A stretch of DNA of 64,000 nucleotides from Colius striatus (lineage: Eukaryota > Chordata > Aves > Coliiformes > Coliidae), in contig NC_084760.1 of the NCBI RefSeq assembly GCF_028858725.1, positions 83,399,367-83,463,366 of the forward strand, read 5' to 3'. Within the stretch, counting starts at the first letter, position 1. Each line of letters begins with the position of its first letter. Shown piece by piece: positions 13,355-27,500 of this stretch. The notes beneath the pieces are model-generated. The model made no database searches, was not told the DNA's origin, and saw only the letters and a program-made list of their open reading frames with translations. A program made the translations under genes and the position numbers.

Positions 13355-13640
13355 TCGGTCGCCCCTAGTCCCGGCCGCGCAGCGAGCCGGCGCGGTGGGC
13401 GCTCCCCGGGGCCGGCAGTCGGGCGCCGGCAGCGCCGGGCCCGCGCGAGCGCCCGAGCCCTGCCGCTCCGCTCCCAGCCCCACACCCGCGGGCGGGGGCG
13501 CCGCCGCCGCCACAGGCTGAGGCCGCGGCGCCACCTGCTGGCGCGGCGGCGGGCGCGCTCCGGGCTGCAGCCGAGCGCGGCGGCGGCGGCCGCGGGGTCA
13601 CGGCGGCCAACGGCAGACGGCGGTGGGCGACTGACGCGGT
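13355..13640. other. Isolated CpG island containing the CTCF motif
   Basis: A ~285-bp very CpG-dense block with an abrupt composition change on both sides, in AT-rich desert. It begins directly after the CR1 tail. Open frames in all directions are compositional. It could be a boundary element or an unannotated lncRNA promoter. Confidence 0.75.
13528..13541 (-). promoter_or_regulatory. CTCF-binding motif, minus orientation (points left, toward SIX2 side)
   Basis: The minus strand reads CCAGCAGGTGGCGC, which fits every position of the CTCF core consensus CCASYAGRKGGCRS. It lies inside a short isolated CpG-dense island (about 13355-13640) in otherwise AT-rich desert. In the usual convention a minus-strand core anchors loops extending toward lower coordinates. 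Confidence 0.7.
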
Positions 13641-16600
13641 CTGAGAGGCTACGGGAGAAAGGGTTGGATTGATGATCAGTTTCCCAGCGCTACTAGTCGC
13701 ACTAATAAGATAATGAGAGTTTCTTACTTTTGGAGACTGGAAACAAGTGGTTAGTGGTATTGTAAAGAAGGAAAACTTTGTCATTCCCCTTCTCCTGGTC
13801 TATTAATAAAGACCATTTTTTTGATGACTGAATGATACTTTATGACACGTGAAGATCCAATAAAATGTAGCAACGATGTTATGTTCAAAACACTCCATCC
13901 CTGTGTTAGGTCAGATGAGTAACTGCAGGGGAGCTCGCCCATGAAGGCCTCAGGCTTGCACATTACACACACTACCATGTCTCCAGTGGTTCTTCTTAGC
14001 AGTGTGGAGAAGTTAAAAGAGAAGATGAAAAGGCCTCATTTCTCATTTCACATCCTCTAGTTCTGTGCTTGTCAACTGAGCCAACTGTGGTGGAGTCCCT
14101 CCTCGTTTGAACTGGTGTGAAAGTGAAGCTGGCCTCACAGATTTTCTGGTCCAGTGGTGAGGCATGAGCCTATTGTAACACAGAGCATGGGAGTGCTGGA
14201 GAAAGGATTTGTTGCTAGCACTGCAGTGCTGGGAACTGGAAAGGGAAGACACACGGGCAACTTTGGATAGGGAGGAAAGGAGAGGTCAGGAACTGATTGC
14301 AGAGGACTGCAGAACATCGCCATTTTTTTTCTGGTGAGAAGGATCAACTCCTCCAGTCTAGCTAGATGGTGACACCCAGGGCTGTTTTCTAAAGCACTTT
14401 CTTTCTTAGGAGTAGGCACACTGTATCAGACTCAGCTTTCAGACTCACACAGACTTACCAAACTCAGACTCACCCAGTCCACTGACCTGGTCTGACTCAC
14501 TGCAGGTGCTGCAGAGAGAGGCATAAGAACCCTCTTGTGTCAGCACTTCTACTAGTGAGGCAGTGACTACACTCTAAGGCAAGGGACTTATTCTGTTCCA
14601 TTATAGTAACTATGTATGTGCAAAAGAGCTATAGAGCTATCCAGTCCCTACTGAGATTGTTAGCTACGGTTCTAGTCTCTCTAGAGTCTAAGAATACTCG
14701 AATTCAAACCATTTGTCTACACTCCTCTCAGCCTGATTCACTAGCTTCCCAGCAATGACAACAAGTACTTTTTCTGTTGCTCATTGAAATGCTGGATTCT
14801 CATCCCATCATCCAGCTTCAATCCAGTGGGTGATGGTTCACATCGCACAGTGTGGTCTTAAAAGCAGAAACAGATGCTGTTCATGTATATTTCATCGAGC
14901 CAACCTGTTATGCAAACCCAAGCACTGACTGATAAAGCTTGCAAATTCCTTTGTCCATGGATTTGTGACGTGCCCTACATTCTGCCACCATGCCGCAGTA
15001 CACATCACAGCTGTTCAGGTTAAAGTAGCTTCTCCTTTAACCTAGCAGATGTGACAACTGTTAAAATATTTTACATTATCTGTAAAAGTCACATGTTCCT
15101 TCTTTCCAAATGAGCTAATGCAGCTGTGGTTTAATTTTTGTTTTTTTTTTTTTTTAAATAATCCATTACCTGCTTTACTGATTAGGTGTTGACATTGATT
15201 TCATTTGAGCATGTTGAGGAGGTCTTGTCAGACCTTGTTAAGCTAGAAATGCTTCTGCCACCACTCATACATGACAGCAGCCTCATTTTCTAACTTAATA
15301 GCATTGGCTTTATTAGGAGTGCATTTGCCATCAGTCATCTGTCCAATCAGAGCTCTATAGCACTTGGCAGAAACTGTAGCAGGGAACATTTCTCTTCTGT
15401 AGTGATATGTAGGTCAGTCAAACAATACAGTATTTAGCCTCCATTGGGGCAGGTACAATGGCATGAAGCCAGCTGCTGCAGTTTGCTCTTACAGGCAATT
15501 TGAATAGAGCTGAGTGCCCTGGAGAATAGGTCTTTGGACCTTAGGTCAAAAGTCACATAGGTGATGAGTGTCTAACACCATCCTTCTTTCATTAAAGATA
15601 GATACCTCAAAATACGATATCTGCGGTGTTGGGCCACAGGAACTTGAAGTAATTTCTTTCCTCAAGATCAGTCTCACTTCCTGTAAAAGTTAATCATAGC
15701 ATCTAATTTTCTTCATTCATAGTTCCTTGTCTACAGCTTAAATTGTCAGAGTCCTATGAGATTTCACCTTAGTGGAGAGTTCTCCTGTCCTCTTTTTAGA
15801 AAACAAATATTTAACAGCAAATCTTAACAGCCCAAGTTTTCCATAGATCTTACGAGATCAGAGTTGGATCCAGCATGGAGGTTTTGTTGTACTTTCTTGC
15901 CTCTCACACTGGCACCCCCAGCCCTCCTCACCCCCATGTACTCTAAGGCCACTCCAGTCCAGAGGGAAGAGTGGTTGTGTAGTTTTGCTACATTCCTTAA
16001 ACATATGCCAATATAGTCAGTCTTGTTAGATGTCCCCAAACACCCTGATGTGCTATAACAGAAGGAACAAGTTCCCTCTTCATGCTGATGAATAAGGGGT
16101 GATCAGAAGTGTATAAGATATCTGGGACACCTTGTTAATAGATATGTAGAGATGAGACGAGATGTAGCCAATGAAACCATAGTAGATTCCAGCTGTGGGA
16201 AAATAATGGAAGACAGGTGAGAAGGGTTGTATACATGCTCAAGTGACTTGCAGCTGGAGTGTCAAAAACCACATATATCAACAATGCTAATTGTTACTTA
16301 GCTCTGTGTGCTCAGCAAGTAGAATGTCCCTGTTTAGATAAAACAGGCTTGTGATGGACTCAGAGGCAGCTATCAGACATTCTTGAGATTCCTGCCCAGC
16401 TGTGGCAAAGATTGAAACACCGTAGAAAATTGTGCCTAAAATACAATCCCTGATGTACAGATAAAAGTAGCAGGTTTGAGGCCTTGGTCTTTTTGCTTTG
16501 TGGAGAGCTGCAGTGCCACATCCCCTTTTGCATGCCTCTGCCCAGGGTCTGTTTCAGAGATCCCCTAGATCGTGAGGTAACAAGAATAAATTTACTCTTG

Positions 16601-19600
16601 GAATGTTATCTGTGGTTCCTTGCTTGTTTCTGCATCCTGCTGTGCCAGCTCACAAAAACACCTTCACGTTTACAAAAACAAAAAAAACCCCACAACAAAA
16701 CAAGGCAATACAGTCTATTGCTCAAGACACAGTTCAGGGGGTTGAGTATGTAAGCATCTGGCATCAGAAGGGGTTGAACATTCACAGTTCTTGCTAGATT
16801 CAAATGAGAGCAGGTAACACAAAGTGTCACAATGTGAAACCTCAGAAATGTTGCAAAAGCAGGATGCTAGGCTACAAATTCTTGGACCTCTCTTGTCACA
16901 ATCCCCAAAAAAGAATCATGTTTTCCTGTGGAATTACTGCCTCCAGGACGTGCTTTGTGCTGCACATTGTCAAAGCCTGAACAGAGGAACAGACTGAAGC
17001 AAATATTTTCTCTTGGTATTTAACATGTTTCCTTATGTTATGTGGCCAACAGTTTTGTGTCTTCATTAAAGCTGGGATGATGATATTTTTGCAGCTGATG
17101 CTTATATTAAATCATGTATTAGTTAGTGAAGCATTTGACTAGGAGATGGGATGAACTTTCTAACTCAATGCCAACCTAAATCCAAAGATGGAAGTATCAA
17201 ATGACAAAACTAATGACAGTCACTTGAGGTGGAGAGGACGTTTAGAAAATCTAAGGCACAGGTCAGCTCAATCCTACTGCAGTATAGATACTTCTGCTAC
17301 TTTGACTACTTAAAAAAATGCCAGTCTAGATTCTTTGAAGTAGACCCTGACAACCTGGCTCAGGGATGTATTTAAGTTCTGGAAGAAAACCCAGGTTACC
17401 TTCTTTTCAGCACCACTAGATCCTCAGGGCACCTTTATGCTGTCAATAAAGTGCATCCTTCCAGGCTCTGTAGTATATACAGAGCAGGAAAAGGGCAAGA
17501 AATAAAGGGACAGTCTAGAGCTCTGCTTTCCTAGACTTTAGTGCTGGGCTGCCCTTGCTCTAGCCATCCTTCCTGGCCTTGTGACTTTTGCATTTCCAGC
17601 CATGCAGCAAGCCATCTTCAACAGAAGGGAGGAATGTGACATTGGTATGAATGCCTGACAAACTGAAGGCAGTTTCTGGGTTGTAATGTCCTAAGGATGT
17701 TTTTCTTTCCATGCACATGCCCTAACATTAAGGTCTAACATTTTTCTCTACCACTTTTTCTCTGTCCTTTTTTGTTCTCTCATGCTGACATCTCTCTTCA
17801 CCTATAATCTCAGCAAGTCATTCTAATTGCCACGTGAATGAAAGTGCCTGATCTCCTAAAGCAGGAAGAGTTCTCCCCCTGTGCATCTAGTGTGTTTTAT
17901 AATTTGTCTTTCCATAGCTCCCACCCAACATACCAGCTTTCTAGATTGCCATTCAGAGACACTTATCTCATTCAGTCTCATTTAGATGCATTGGCACATC
18001 TTCCTGGAGCTGAAGTAGCTTGTAGCTAGGTGCTGCTCTACCTAAATTAGGTGATTTGGATCTGGTCTTTTGTACTAACTTATTGTGTTAGTTTACCTCC
18101 ATTAGGATCAACTACTGCTTTGCTGCCTTCTTGGGGGGTAATGCTTAATCTGTCTGCATAAAGATTTTTAAAACTACTTAAGGATTCTACTTCCTTATAT
18201 TAATCCTAAACCATAGCTCAAATGTGCTATGAATTCAGGTTTGTAGTAGTGCCATCTTCAGCAATGTTGCAGACTTCATAGGAAGTCGGTGAAAACCCTT
18301 TCTTTAGGTCAAGGACTAAGGATCTGGATACACATCCTCTCAGAAATATCTTAATAAATTCTAAAAGATGAAAAGTATTTCAGAAATATGAGCTTCTTAC
18401 AAAAAAGACGAAAGCTTGACAGATAATGTTTTTCTCATTTTTGGTTGGCTATGACCAATGAACAGTAAGATGGCAGAAGAGCCTTGTGATTAACAGCAGA
18501 CCTTGTTCACGTCCCAGCTCAGTCTCTTGGCCAGTCCAGAGGAAGTAACTGGGAAATAACTGGATGTGTTTGAGTTGTTCTGATCCACACAGCAGTCTTT
18601 TTGTCTGAGAGTTCTTGATAGCTGCTGGACAGTCAGAAATCCAATAGATTCCTGGTAGATTCTATGTAGGGCAATGATCTATCCTTAAAAGCAGTACAGT
18701 CTTGTCCTAAATGACAGATCTCTCAGGTCTGTATTTCTTGGCTAACTGTATGCATCTTACTGTATGTAAAATTTACAGAATAGGGACATATGAAATGTAT
18801 AATACAGGGACAATAATTCCTATTTTCTCTCATCTACTCAGTTTGCACACTTTATCTCCCAGAATACAACTGCATGCTACACATACCATGCAGAGCCCTG
18901 ATCCCATTTGGGACCTCTAGATGGTACTGTAATATAATAATATGATAAACTAGCAGATGAATACTTCTAAAAAAAACCCAGCCAGTTCACAGGAAAGTGT
19001 CACAAAAGGAATAACTGGGTTAGGCAAGTTCCAGTTTCTGCAGCTGGACTATATAAAATATATACGATGAACCAGCACAGCCAGGAGGAGGTCTTTTTTT
19101 GTTCATCAGACTTACTTGCTGGAAAGTCTAAACTACTGCTAACCTTTTCATGTCTTACAAATCCGCTGTCTGTACCCATCATTAAATATCTGCCAGGTGA
19201 GAAAACTGCCAAGCATAGAAAATGACCTCTTGTTATCGAAGCAAATGCATGTCCAATGGGTGACGCAAACATCAATTTTCCTTCTGCATTGCAATGGGTT
19301 TTCTCTAGCAGTCTCTTTGAACAAAGGTAACTGTCAGCAGGAGGCTATCACACCCTCCTCTGGAGTTTCTGAAGAAAGAATGTCTGAGATTCAAAATCCC
19401 TGAAAAGGGAACACCCCTGTCAAGGGGAGGCTTTGAAGTGACACTAAACATATATTTATAATTACAGATGAGGCAGTATAGTATGCACAAGGAATAAAGA
19501 CACGCAATGTGTCCTACAGGCATGGCAGGAGAAGTGACATGCATCATGAAGCCTTGTTAAACTGCTCAGTGGGGCTGAGGAAACCTGAGGCTGGTGCTTC

Positions 19601-22600
19601 CTATAATTTTTCATGTCACAATGCAATCCTTTTGCTTTCAGGAGTACGCACACTTCACATGCACTATTGATATCCCTTAAACACATGACATAACTCTTAG
19701 GCTTACCTCAAGAAGGTAACATAATCTTGTTCACATACCCAGCACAGATATCAGAAGGATGCAGGGCAGATTTTTAGGTAGCTCAGCTTAGTGTGATCCC
19801 TGTGAGAGACTTGAACTCAGGTAAACAAGCCTCAGGAGGCTTGCTTGGAAAGAGTCAGAGCCTTGCTGCCATTTGCCTGGAAGGCTTGGAGAGAAAAGCA
19901 GAGCCAAAAACAGCCAGAATGTGTACGTTTCTATTTAGAGATCCAGTTGTCTCCATCCCTTTGTGTGTGTGACATATGCATGCAAGAGTGATTATGATCT
20001 CAGAATGAAAGCAGTTTATTAAAGCAGTTGGTTGTTTTCCTAGTAGAAAAATATATCTGTATGCCTGTATCTATATAAACACACAAATCTGTATATTTGT
20101 GTACTTGAGATTTTCCCTGTATTGAAGTCTGCAGCCCTTGCTTCCCTGTCCAGGAAAAAGCATGGGTGCTATTTTTCATTACACAAGATGCTTGAATGAG
20201 GGTCCTCAGAGGATGAGTCCCCCAACATCTGTTGGGCACAGTGATTTACCTTTACTACATCTGTGACACTAGGTACTTTGCTCCAAACTCAATGTGCACA
20301 TAGCTCCCTACTTACACGATCAAAGATAATTTGAAAACATGTGAATGTGTTCAGTTGTTCAGATGACAACCATCTTTCATCCCACCAAATAGCTGCAAGA
20401 AAAAATCCTGAGCTACAACTTTTAAACAAACTGAGCTAGGGACATGGTGAGTAAACATGTCTGTAGGTTACATTAAAATCACAGCAATTTGCCCCACTGA
20501 AGTATCTGTGTGTGGCACTTGCAGTGATTTTCCTTTCCTAGGAATGGAGAGAGTGACATCCGTCATGATTTAAACCAGTCCGTCCCAGTATGCTTTATCC
20601 TGAGGGAGAGCAGACACGTGATGCCTGAAAATTATGCATTTCCTGTGTGAATCTGATTATAGGATCACCTCACAGATGAAGTGTCCATCTGAACTACACA
20701 TCAACCATTGCTAAACAATAAATGGCAAGAATCCCTGCCATACTGCTACTTCTCATTTATGTTTTATACATTCCTCTCCACCCATAGAGTTTAATTGACA
20801 TTGCTCTTTGTACTTTGCCTGCCAGTTTTGATCAAGCCCATATAAAGAAGGATGCATGTTTAAACTACCACAGCATGAGTAATTTGAATCAAATACAGGT
20901 TTGCATTAAATCTTTGGTGTATTATTTGATGGTAAACTTATTTTAAATCTTCATGACTGCCATTATGAGGTGGGATGCCACATCCTAGTTGGAACAGTGA
21001 TTGAACCTGAATACAAATCATCCTTTACATAGCAATGCTTTCCTCTTTTCCTCTGTGCATATAAAATATGTTTGTTTTATTTTAGACCTCACTCAGACTA
21101 CAAGATTTTTCAGACAATTCTTTGCAGTCACATATGACCCCCTTCCAACAAAATTAAGGCCAGACCATGACTGTCTTCCTCACTTTCCTCTTCTTACACA
21201 GCAGCCACCCAGAGCACATTTACATCACCTTCCAAATGTTGTTCAAACAGAGATTCCAGTCAGATAAGCATCCTGTCTACACAGTTTATTCTCAGCAGCA
21301 GGTAAGGCTTATGAGCAACTCCTGCAAAACTTAAATCCTTTCTCTTGAAAATAATAGCTTGTTCTTTTCTAAGGAATAGTTAAGAATGGTTTACTTTGCA
21401 GCAAGGACTGGCCCTGCACATGCAAGGAGATTGGTACGGTCAAATCCAAGGTCTTTTGGAAATGTTAAGTGGTAGACACTGGATGGACGAAGGAACTTAG
21501 CACTCCTCAAAAAGACTCTGCTGGTACTTATCTAGAGGGCAGAAAGAAATTAAAGGCACTTATGTCTGTAAAGCAACTATATGGATAAGGAGTTAGGTCT
21601 TGGGAGCAATATGGCCTTCAAGATGTTTGTGGGACTGTTTTAGAGCTGATGTATGGAACATACATAGCCCCTGTAGCTACACAGATCATTTAGAGGTTCA
21701 GTGGCATAAGCAAGGATGCTATCTACATTTTTATACTCTGGCTTTTTCACAATATGACAAAACAAACTACGAAGAGGTGAGTCTATGCTGCTCTGTCCTC
21801 TTACCACGTTTGTATGAGAACCTTCTGAAGAAATCTGGAAAGCTCTCTTTGTACCCTTAGCCAGAGGATATCTGTACAGACTATTTACACTAGATTTTTC
21901 ACCTGGGATGTTTTACTGAATCTGGGAGAGCTAGAGCACTGAAGGATGAGTCAAAATGTTTACAGGATAGATACAGTGAGTAGATTCTTCCACTTGAGGA
22001 AATAAGGGTTACAGCCTGCCTAAGGGAAGTCATCCAAGTACTACTTCAGGTCTTTGGCAGAGGCAAACTGTGACTGTCTGATGTAGTTATTTCTTGAGTC
22101 TTGACTATGTAGTATATGAACACATAACATATTGTAACTCAGACTTGTCATCAACTAGAAAGAAGGTGTAGAACAGACAGGATCTAGATGCTTAGCCCTT
22201 TGGAGCAAGGGCATGAACAAATGCCCCTGAAGAGTTTTCCCAATCAGTTTCCATGATGAAAATGTCCATATCAAACTTTGGCTGTTATAAGCAGTTTACC
22301 GCACATGATTCTTTTTTCCCATCCTTTTTCTGAGAACATTTCTCTCTTATTTTTTTCACTTATGTGCTGTATGAGCCTTAGGGAGGGAAAGCAACATTCT
22401 GTGAACAAAAGACATAAGATTATTTTGTAACACGCTCATTTATAAATCCTCTGTTAAGATGTCATGGTTGCAGTTCTGTTGCACAGTAGTTTTTAATAAC
22501 TTTTTCATAGATCTGGACAGAGCCATTCAGATGAGTTACAAATATGAAACAGAACTATAATTCCTTCCCAAAGGACGTACAAGAAATACTCAAAGGTTAC

Positions 22601-23130
22601 AGACTGTAGACAAAAGAGTGCTGTGAAACAATCATAGTGGGTACAATGTGCCAGAAATACACATTTTTTAACCTCCCCATTGGTTAGTGAAATTGGAACC
22701 ATTTCTAGCAAGTCTAGAAATTCTAGCAACAGTTTGGTGAAATAAGAGTTGATTTTAAAGCCTTTTTTTTTCTACAACTTCACATTACTCATACTTTCTC
22801 ACTATATAAAACACTTTTTTTTCTTTTAACAAAACTGTAATTAAAACTTATTATAAGCATTGTTGTTTCTAACGTACTGGTAGTTCATTGATCAATTATG
22901 AAAAAAATACCTAATCCCACTTTAAAATAAAAACAGCTGCTATTAAAATAAGTTTTATGTTTTGATCAACTATAATAACATTTGCAGTCCTGCAATATCT
23001 GACATAGCTGATGTCTGATCGAAAGCAAACCTCTAGTTCTCTCAATTGGAATGATACAGAAAGGATGTGATATTATCATGCTACTTTGTACCTTAACATC
23101 AAACCAAACATCTAGTTTGATCTTTTATTA
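13641..23130. other. AT-rich gene desert
   Basis: No gene or repeat family recognised. It includes a cluster of CAGACTCA-like words (about 14430-14490) and a T-run at 15139-15154. A CTCF-like partial core at 21533-21542 lacks the essential CC start. Confidence 0.6.
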
Positions 23131-23725
23131 TCATAGAATCATAGAATCACAGAATGGTAGGGGTTGGAAGGAACCTTTAGAGATCATCTAGTCCAACCCC
23201 CTGCAGAAGCAGGTTCACCTAGATCAGGTCTCATAGGAACATGTCCAGGCAGGTCTTAAAGACCTCCAAGGAAAGAGACTCCACAACCCCTCTGGGCAGC
23301 CTGTGCCAGGGCTCCCTCACCCTCACAGTGAAATAGTTTTTTCTGATATTTAAATGGAACTTTTTGTGTTCCAGCTTCATCCCATTACCCCTTATCCTGT
23401 TACTATCTACTATAGAAAAGAGGGATGTCCCAACCTCCTGACATCCACCCTTTAGATATTTATAAGTGTTAATAAGACCTCCCCTCAATCTCCTCTTCTC
23501 CAGACTAAACAGCCCCAGTTCTCGCAGTCTTTCCTCGTATGAAAGATGTTCTGTACCCTTAATTATCTTGGTGGTCTTGAGCTGGACTTTCTCCAGAAGT
23601 TGCCTGTCCCTCTTGAGCTGAGGAGCCCAGAACTGGACACAGGACTCCAGATGAGGCCTCAGCAGGGCAGAGTAGAGGGGGAGAAGAACCTCCCTCGACC
23701 TGCTGGCTTCACTATTCTTGATGCA
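23131..23725 (-). mobile_element. CR1 LINE 3' fragment with ORF2 C-terminus
   Basis: A CR1 copy in minus orientation. The plus strand starts with the reverse-complemented 3' tail (tandem ATAGAATC/ACAGAATG units), then GGTTGGAAGG and the coding part. The minus frame reads through RPHLESCVQFWAPQ, LSYEERLRELGL, REPWHRLPRG and related CR1 ORF2 C-terminal blocks. The upper boundary is blurred; recognisable homology ends near 23720. It is 5'-truncated and no complete ORF2 is present. Confidence 0.95.
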
Positions 23726-24339
23726 TCCTAGAATGACTATTTTATTGCTCAAACTGCTGTATTCCTGGCACCTTATCTCTAGCATCTGTATATTGGAAGG
23801 CTCTTATATAATTGGTTTAGCTGTGGGCTGCTTTCATCTCATCCTTTCCAGTTTCACCTACCTCCCTGCATCAGCATTAGTGTTTTTGCATCACACAGTG
23901 TGTCTGATGGTTCACGATTCCATCTGAAACCAGACCTACAAAAAAAATCTATAAAATCAGTTTTATGTTGAGTATATTTTCGTGACCAGTAAAATTAGCA
24001 CCAAAAAAGGAGGAAGAGGGGCAAAGAAGTAGCCAATAATTAAATGATGCCAAGCTGATCACAGAATTAACTTCTTGTAGTATATATTTCTGAAAGTGAG
24101 TAAAGCTACATCTACCTATAGCTGCTGAGATTCTGCCCCTGTTTATATATATATGTGAAATGCTTTCTCTGCATAATTCCTGTAATCACATTTCCTCATG
24201 AGATTCCTGCTTCATTTTGGCTAATATCTAAATCATCCCTTCCTCTTTTTTTTCTCTGAAATCCCTACTCTTCCTTGTCGGATGTCTGTGCATCTCGTTA
24301 CTGGCTGTATTTCTCTAATATGAAAATACTGCATTCCCA

Positions 24340-24520
24340 CAAGTAAAACTACGGGAGTGATTTATGCATTTTTCTACATGAAAAGGCCCCTTGTGTGATT
24401 CATATGCAAAGGCGGAACAAAGCAGATCCCTACGAACATTTGTTTTCCTTTTAGCAGTCATTGCCATAAAAAGGAGGTCAAAGAGAAATGAAACAACTTA
24501 ACGTTTTGTCCCTTGTCCAG
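24340..24520. promoter_or_regulatory. Candidate enhancer with POU-SOX pair
   Basis: ATGCAAAG (24404-24411, octamer with one mismatch) lies four bases from AACAAAG (24416-24422, SOX consensus) in non-repetitive sequence. This is the kind of composite used by SOX2/POU factors in neural enhancers. Motif-level evidence only. Confidence 0.3.
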
Positions 24521-27500
24521 CTCCGGTGCCTGATTTGGTTTCAACAGAAATAATTATGGGTCTCTCTCTGAATACATGAGAATGGACTCTGGCCCCTTAA
24601 GGATTACAGCTCACTTGGTGGTTCTCACAACTTTGGACCAACTGGTCACAGTCCTCCAAGCCAGTCATATGTATGCTTTACCTCTTAATACTTTCTGCAG
24701 CCCCAGGTGCAGACTCATGATGGCCTCAAGGACCACCCAGGATTTCTGCACTGCAGCAGTGAAGCCACTGAAATAAGTAACTTGACAATTACACCCTAAG
24801 ATCTCTTTGGCCAGGACTTACAGCACAGCTGAGCTAGTCGGATGTGCTCATCTTTAGGCATTTCAGGAGTAGTCTGAGGGGAGCCATGGCTCACTTCACT
24901 GTCTGGTTTTGTTCCTAGTTGTAAAGCAAAGCCAAAAGGCAAACAGTTTTCCTACATAATATTATACTATTTCTAAAACTTAAAATAACTATTCAGAATC
25001 CATTAGGCAAGCACTAGCACTGTGCATTTGAGTGTCTAGCCTGTGAGGAACACAGTGACTGGGAAGGAGTAATGGGCTGATAAATCTTCTACTTGGTTTC
25101 AACCCTCCTTGGTTGCAGAGCAATTATCAAAAGGAGCATCTCCCTGACACACCATGATGCTCCCAGACCATCAAGAGTCTGTATGTGGGTGCCTGATGTT
25201 AGTCAGGCTTTCTGCTTTCTGAAGTCTTCACTATTCAAATAGATCTAACAGGCAGACAGATGCTGTCTGGAACAGTGGTTTCACAAGGAGACAACTTGTT
25301 CAGTGTCAAAAGACTGATGACTTATTTCACTCTACACTCTGTAAGACTTGAGATCGGATGCATTCTGAGTCACAACAGCATCTAGGGTACATCTAGTTAA
25401 GTCTCCTGATGGTGTTTAAGAGTATAGGAGTTAGGGCAAGTAGATATTACTCCTCTCCATTGTACATCTACTCATCTCTGGATAAGGGAATTTGTGATCT
25501 CAGTGTTGCATTCAGATGATTTTTAAAACTTGCCACTGGACCTATCCTCCATGAGGGCATATAATCCTTTTCAGACTTCCTTTGTGGTTTTGACATCTAC
25601 CATATCCTGCATCAGAGTTCCACAGTTTAGTTATGAATTGTGTGGAGAAAATGGCTTCCTTCACTTAGTTTTATATTTGGCAATTATTTTAATTGTGTGT
25701 TCATATCTCTAATGTTAGAAATAATGAATACATATACACTTTTTCACCTTCTTTATGGTTTATGCCATTCTACAATCATTTACACAAACAAAGGTCTTTT
25801 CATTTTTTTCATTTAACAGAAGCCATATACTACTTCTCAGCCTTTTTACTCCTTCTCTGTCTTTTTTTAGATAAACTACATCTTTTTTTTGGTATGAAGA
25901 AATGCCAGAAATGCATGCAATATTTGAGATGCAGATCAACTGTGAATTCAAGATTTTCTGTTTTGTTCTCTCTGTATTCTTTCCCTAAGAAAACAGTTCC
26001 TACTTTTGGTTTTATCTGATGTAAAAATACCTCCCACTTCTGATGAAGTTGATGGTGAAAGCTCTGATCTGATCGTCATGAAGTCAAGTTGAACCCCTGA
26101 CTCAGAGCTTACCCTGCACTAATCTCTTATCAGGCCACCTATCAGGACAGTATTGTTCAGCCTTTTGTTCATTCGAGGAGCAGGTCTGTGTGGTTTCCAT
26201 ATCAGATCAATAACTCTGGGCTTCTCTTGAGAAAAAAAGGAATAATTTATCATTGCTAATGGTTTGTTTTCCATATCGACCTTAACTTCTCCTGACATGC
26301 AGCTCTGCTTATGAGGAAGTACTCTCAGAAATATCCCCAATAAAAAAGCACTGTGTTTCCAGACAGAACTTGGTATGTCAGATGGAGCAGTGTTAGGTCC
26401 TTCTGATCAGGTGGGATTATTTTTGGCTGTGCTTTGACTGTTTTCTGACCAACTAAAAACTGTCAGTAGATGTTAGTGTAATTCTTACACACAATGCTAT
26501 AGGCAGGGGAGTAAGGTCAAAACATTCACCCTGTTTTCCACATTCAGGTGACACTGCCCACTCCAGTAACCTCTTGAAAACTGAAATAACTGAACTCCAA
26601 CATCTGACACTCAAGTGACATCAGAACTGCAAGGTTCCTTTTAAAAGAATTTTCTGTATCTAACATCAGAAATAAAAGAGAAAATCTTCACTTAAACACA
26701 TTCTTACATCTCAGAAAACTTAGACATTAGAAAAAAACAGCCTTTTTCTCTGTAGGTTTAACCTGCAAAGTAGGTGTGTGTTTGAGTTTTGTGTCTGGGA
26801 TGCATTAGGAAGGTGATAGTGGGAATGGCATGCTAGCTCCACTAAAGTCAGTGACACAAGTCCCAGGAACTTCATTATTAAATGCTTTTACCAAAGTGCT
26901 TTACCAGCTAAGCAACTGTTATTGTATTTGTGTACAGTTAGAGGATGTATGATGCCAGGTCCCAAGCTTTTCAGGTATTTTCTGCTTAGCATCTGTACAG
27001 ATATGTATAGGAAATGTCATAGATGATAATAATCTTTGACTGTTGCCTTTGCCATAGCCATTTTGTATATGAAGTCAGAAGGCAGAATGAGTTGGTTTCC
27101 TCTAGTTCCTAACTTCCTTCCCCAGAGAAGAAGATTTCAAGGGATTTGCCTCTGAGGAAAATTACTCACATACCTCTGTCTCTGCAGGATCAGCACCTAA
27201 ATTTGTACATTTCTTCTCACAGAGCAATTACTTTTCACATTTGATTTTAACAATGTTAGCTCCCAATTCAATTAACATCACCACTATTTTCTCCTGACAA
27301 TTTCATGGCAAGTCTATAGGGATCCCATTAAAATGTCGTTATATTGCTGCTGTGTTGTAAGACTTCAGTGGGAAAACAATTTCAGTGCAAGTCTACAGAG
27401 ATCTTGTTATGAAGCTGTTAGAATGTGAAATGCAAATGACATCAATTACTTCAGTGCGAGCCTGTGGAGTCCCAATCCTGATGTCATCACGATTTGAAGT

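Noticed and set aside
13355..13640. Coding exon in the CpG island
   Set aside because: ORFs on both strands have only Ala/Arg/Pro/Gly-rich compositional content and no domain.
21528..21542. CTCF site (TAGAGGGCAG)
   Set aside because: The essential CCA start is replaced by TAT.
23231..23785. 184-residue ORF as a cellular gene
   Set aside because: It is the truncated C-terminal part of CR1 ORF2.
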